From Macrocystis pyrifera (taxonomy: Eukaryota; Sar; Phaeophyceae; Laminariales; Laminariaceae): a DNA stretch of 64,000 nucleotides. The first letter of the stretch is position 1, and every line of letters starts with the position of its first letter. The translations under genes and the position numbers were made by a program. Where the stretch lies: the NCBI GenBank assembly GCA_031763025.1, contig JASSKH010000038.1:1033001-1097000 (forward strand), written 5' to 3'. Positions 63,486 through 64,000 of this stretch are shown piece by piece. The notes beneath the pieces are model-generated. The model was not told the origin of the DNA. It made no database searches and was given only the letters and a program-made list of their open reading frames with translations.

Positions 63486-63693
63486 TTCGTTTGGTCTCTT
63501 TGGATAACAGTTACGTACCGGTTGGTACCATTGCCTATTGTAGATTTGTGACTCTTGACATCTGAGGTTGTAAGTGGTGACGCACAAGGCTCACCTCTTC
63601 GACTCTGTGGAGGCTAATAACACATGACCAGAAACATCCATCCATAGACTGCCATGCAGTCTGGGCTACCGTTGCCTGGAGGTGCGAACAACC
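63486..63693 (+). repeat. Dispersed repeat, right copy of a pair
   Basis: Matches 58307-58520 in the same orientation over about 210 bp (see that entry), with small insertions and deletions. Confidence 0.75.
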
Positions 63694-63836
63694 TCAGCAC
63701 CTGCAGTAAATATATCTGCGATGCATCATGCTGGGCGGATACAGATTATGCTGAACCAACAAAAACGAAAATCTACGTACGCACGCTGTCATATTCTTAG
63801 TTCGTAAAACTGAGTCTCAGCTGCGGTAATAGCAAA

Positions 63837-63837
<1 letters not shown>

Positions 63838-63870
<33 letters not shown>

Positions 63871-63872
63871 CG
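63838..63872. repeat. (TGTC)n microsatellite
   Basis: About eight uninterrupted TGTC/TCTG units. No gene feature adjoins it before the window ends. Confidence 0.95.
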
Positions 63873-64000
63873 CATGGCTTTTATGTTTGAACATTTTCCA
63901 ATGGTCGACATATTAGATCGTTACAGATGATATTCGTACGACGTGTTCGACCCTTGCGGACCTTATATACCGAAACATACTTTACCACGGGACAAATTTA

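Noticed and set aside
1-64000. tRNA, rRNA, CRISPR arrays, bacterial-type promoters or terminators
   Set aside because: Nothing of the kind was found by eye; spaced repeats here are eukaryotic minisatellites without unique spacers.

Overview
The window reads as nuclear DNA of an intron-rich eukaryote. There is no bacterial-style gene packing. Coding sequence sits in short exons of about 60 to 400 bases, bounded by GT..AG and a few GC..AG sites with pyrimidine-rich acceptors and separated by introns of 0.1 to 5 kb. Simple repeats, minisatellites, small inverted-repeat elements and a LINE fill the rest. Roughly balanced base composition, very long introns and ankyrin/armadillo/polycystin protein families would suit a stramenopile such as a brown alga. 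That placement is inference; nothing in the window proves it.

Almost every convincing exon lies on the minus strand. I reconstructed 21 consecutive exons (positions 35190 down to 9455) by eye; each junction keeps the reading frame. They encode ankyrin repeats, then transmembrane segment S1, an extracellular TOP (polycystin) domain, S2 to S5, a pore loop with a Leu-Gly-Glu filter, and S6. This is a cation channel of the polycystin/TRP superfamily. Upstream (36 to 58.3 kb) the same strand carries a series of armadillo-like exons, one IQ (calmodulin-binding) motif, a Cys-rich exon and linker exons; many neighbouring junctions also agree in phase. Downstream (9 to 0.5 kb) are helical exons, a long Ser-rich open stretch and another armadillo-like exon. 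The simplest reading is one giant gene of more than 55 kb coding for an ARM-IQ-ANK-polycystin channel. Several joins outside the core remain unresolved, so two or three adjacent genes on the same strand are possible.

Layout on plus coordinates: 0 to 9 kb, C-terminal exons plus a 224-bp tandem duplication and a degenerate 158-bp repeat; 9.4 to 23.2 kb, channel core; 24 to 35 kb, pre-S1 linker and ankyrin exons, with a separate broken zinc-finger-like gene and CAG arrays (28 to 30.7 kb) inside one intron; 36 to 58.3 kb, ARM/IQ/linker exons with a 5'-truncated LINE (52.7 to 55.3 kb, plus strand) in one intron; 58.3 to 64 kb, no recognised gene, but a repeat pair, a minisatellite split by a TTAA-flanked MITE and a 2.3-kb GGAAGT-rich satellite.

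Functionally the channel would combine cytosolic protein-protein interaction modules (ARM, ANK), probable calmodulin sensing (IQ) and a ligand- or force-sensing extracellular TOP domain on one cation pore. All exon limits are hand predictions without transcript support.
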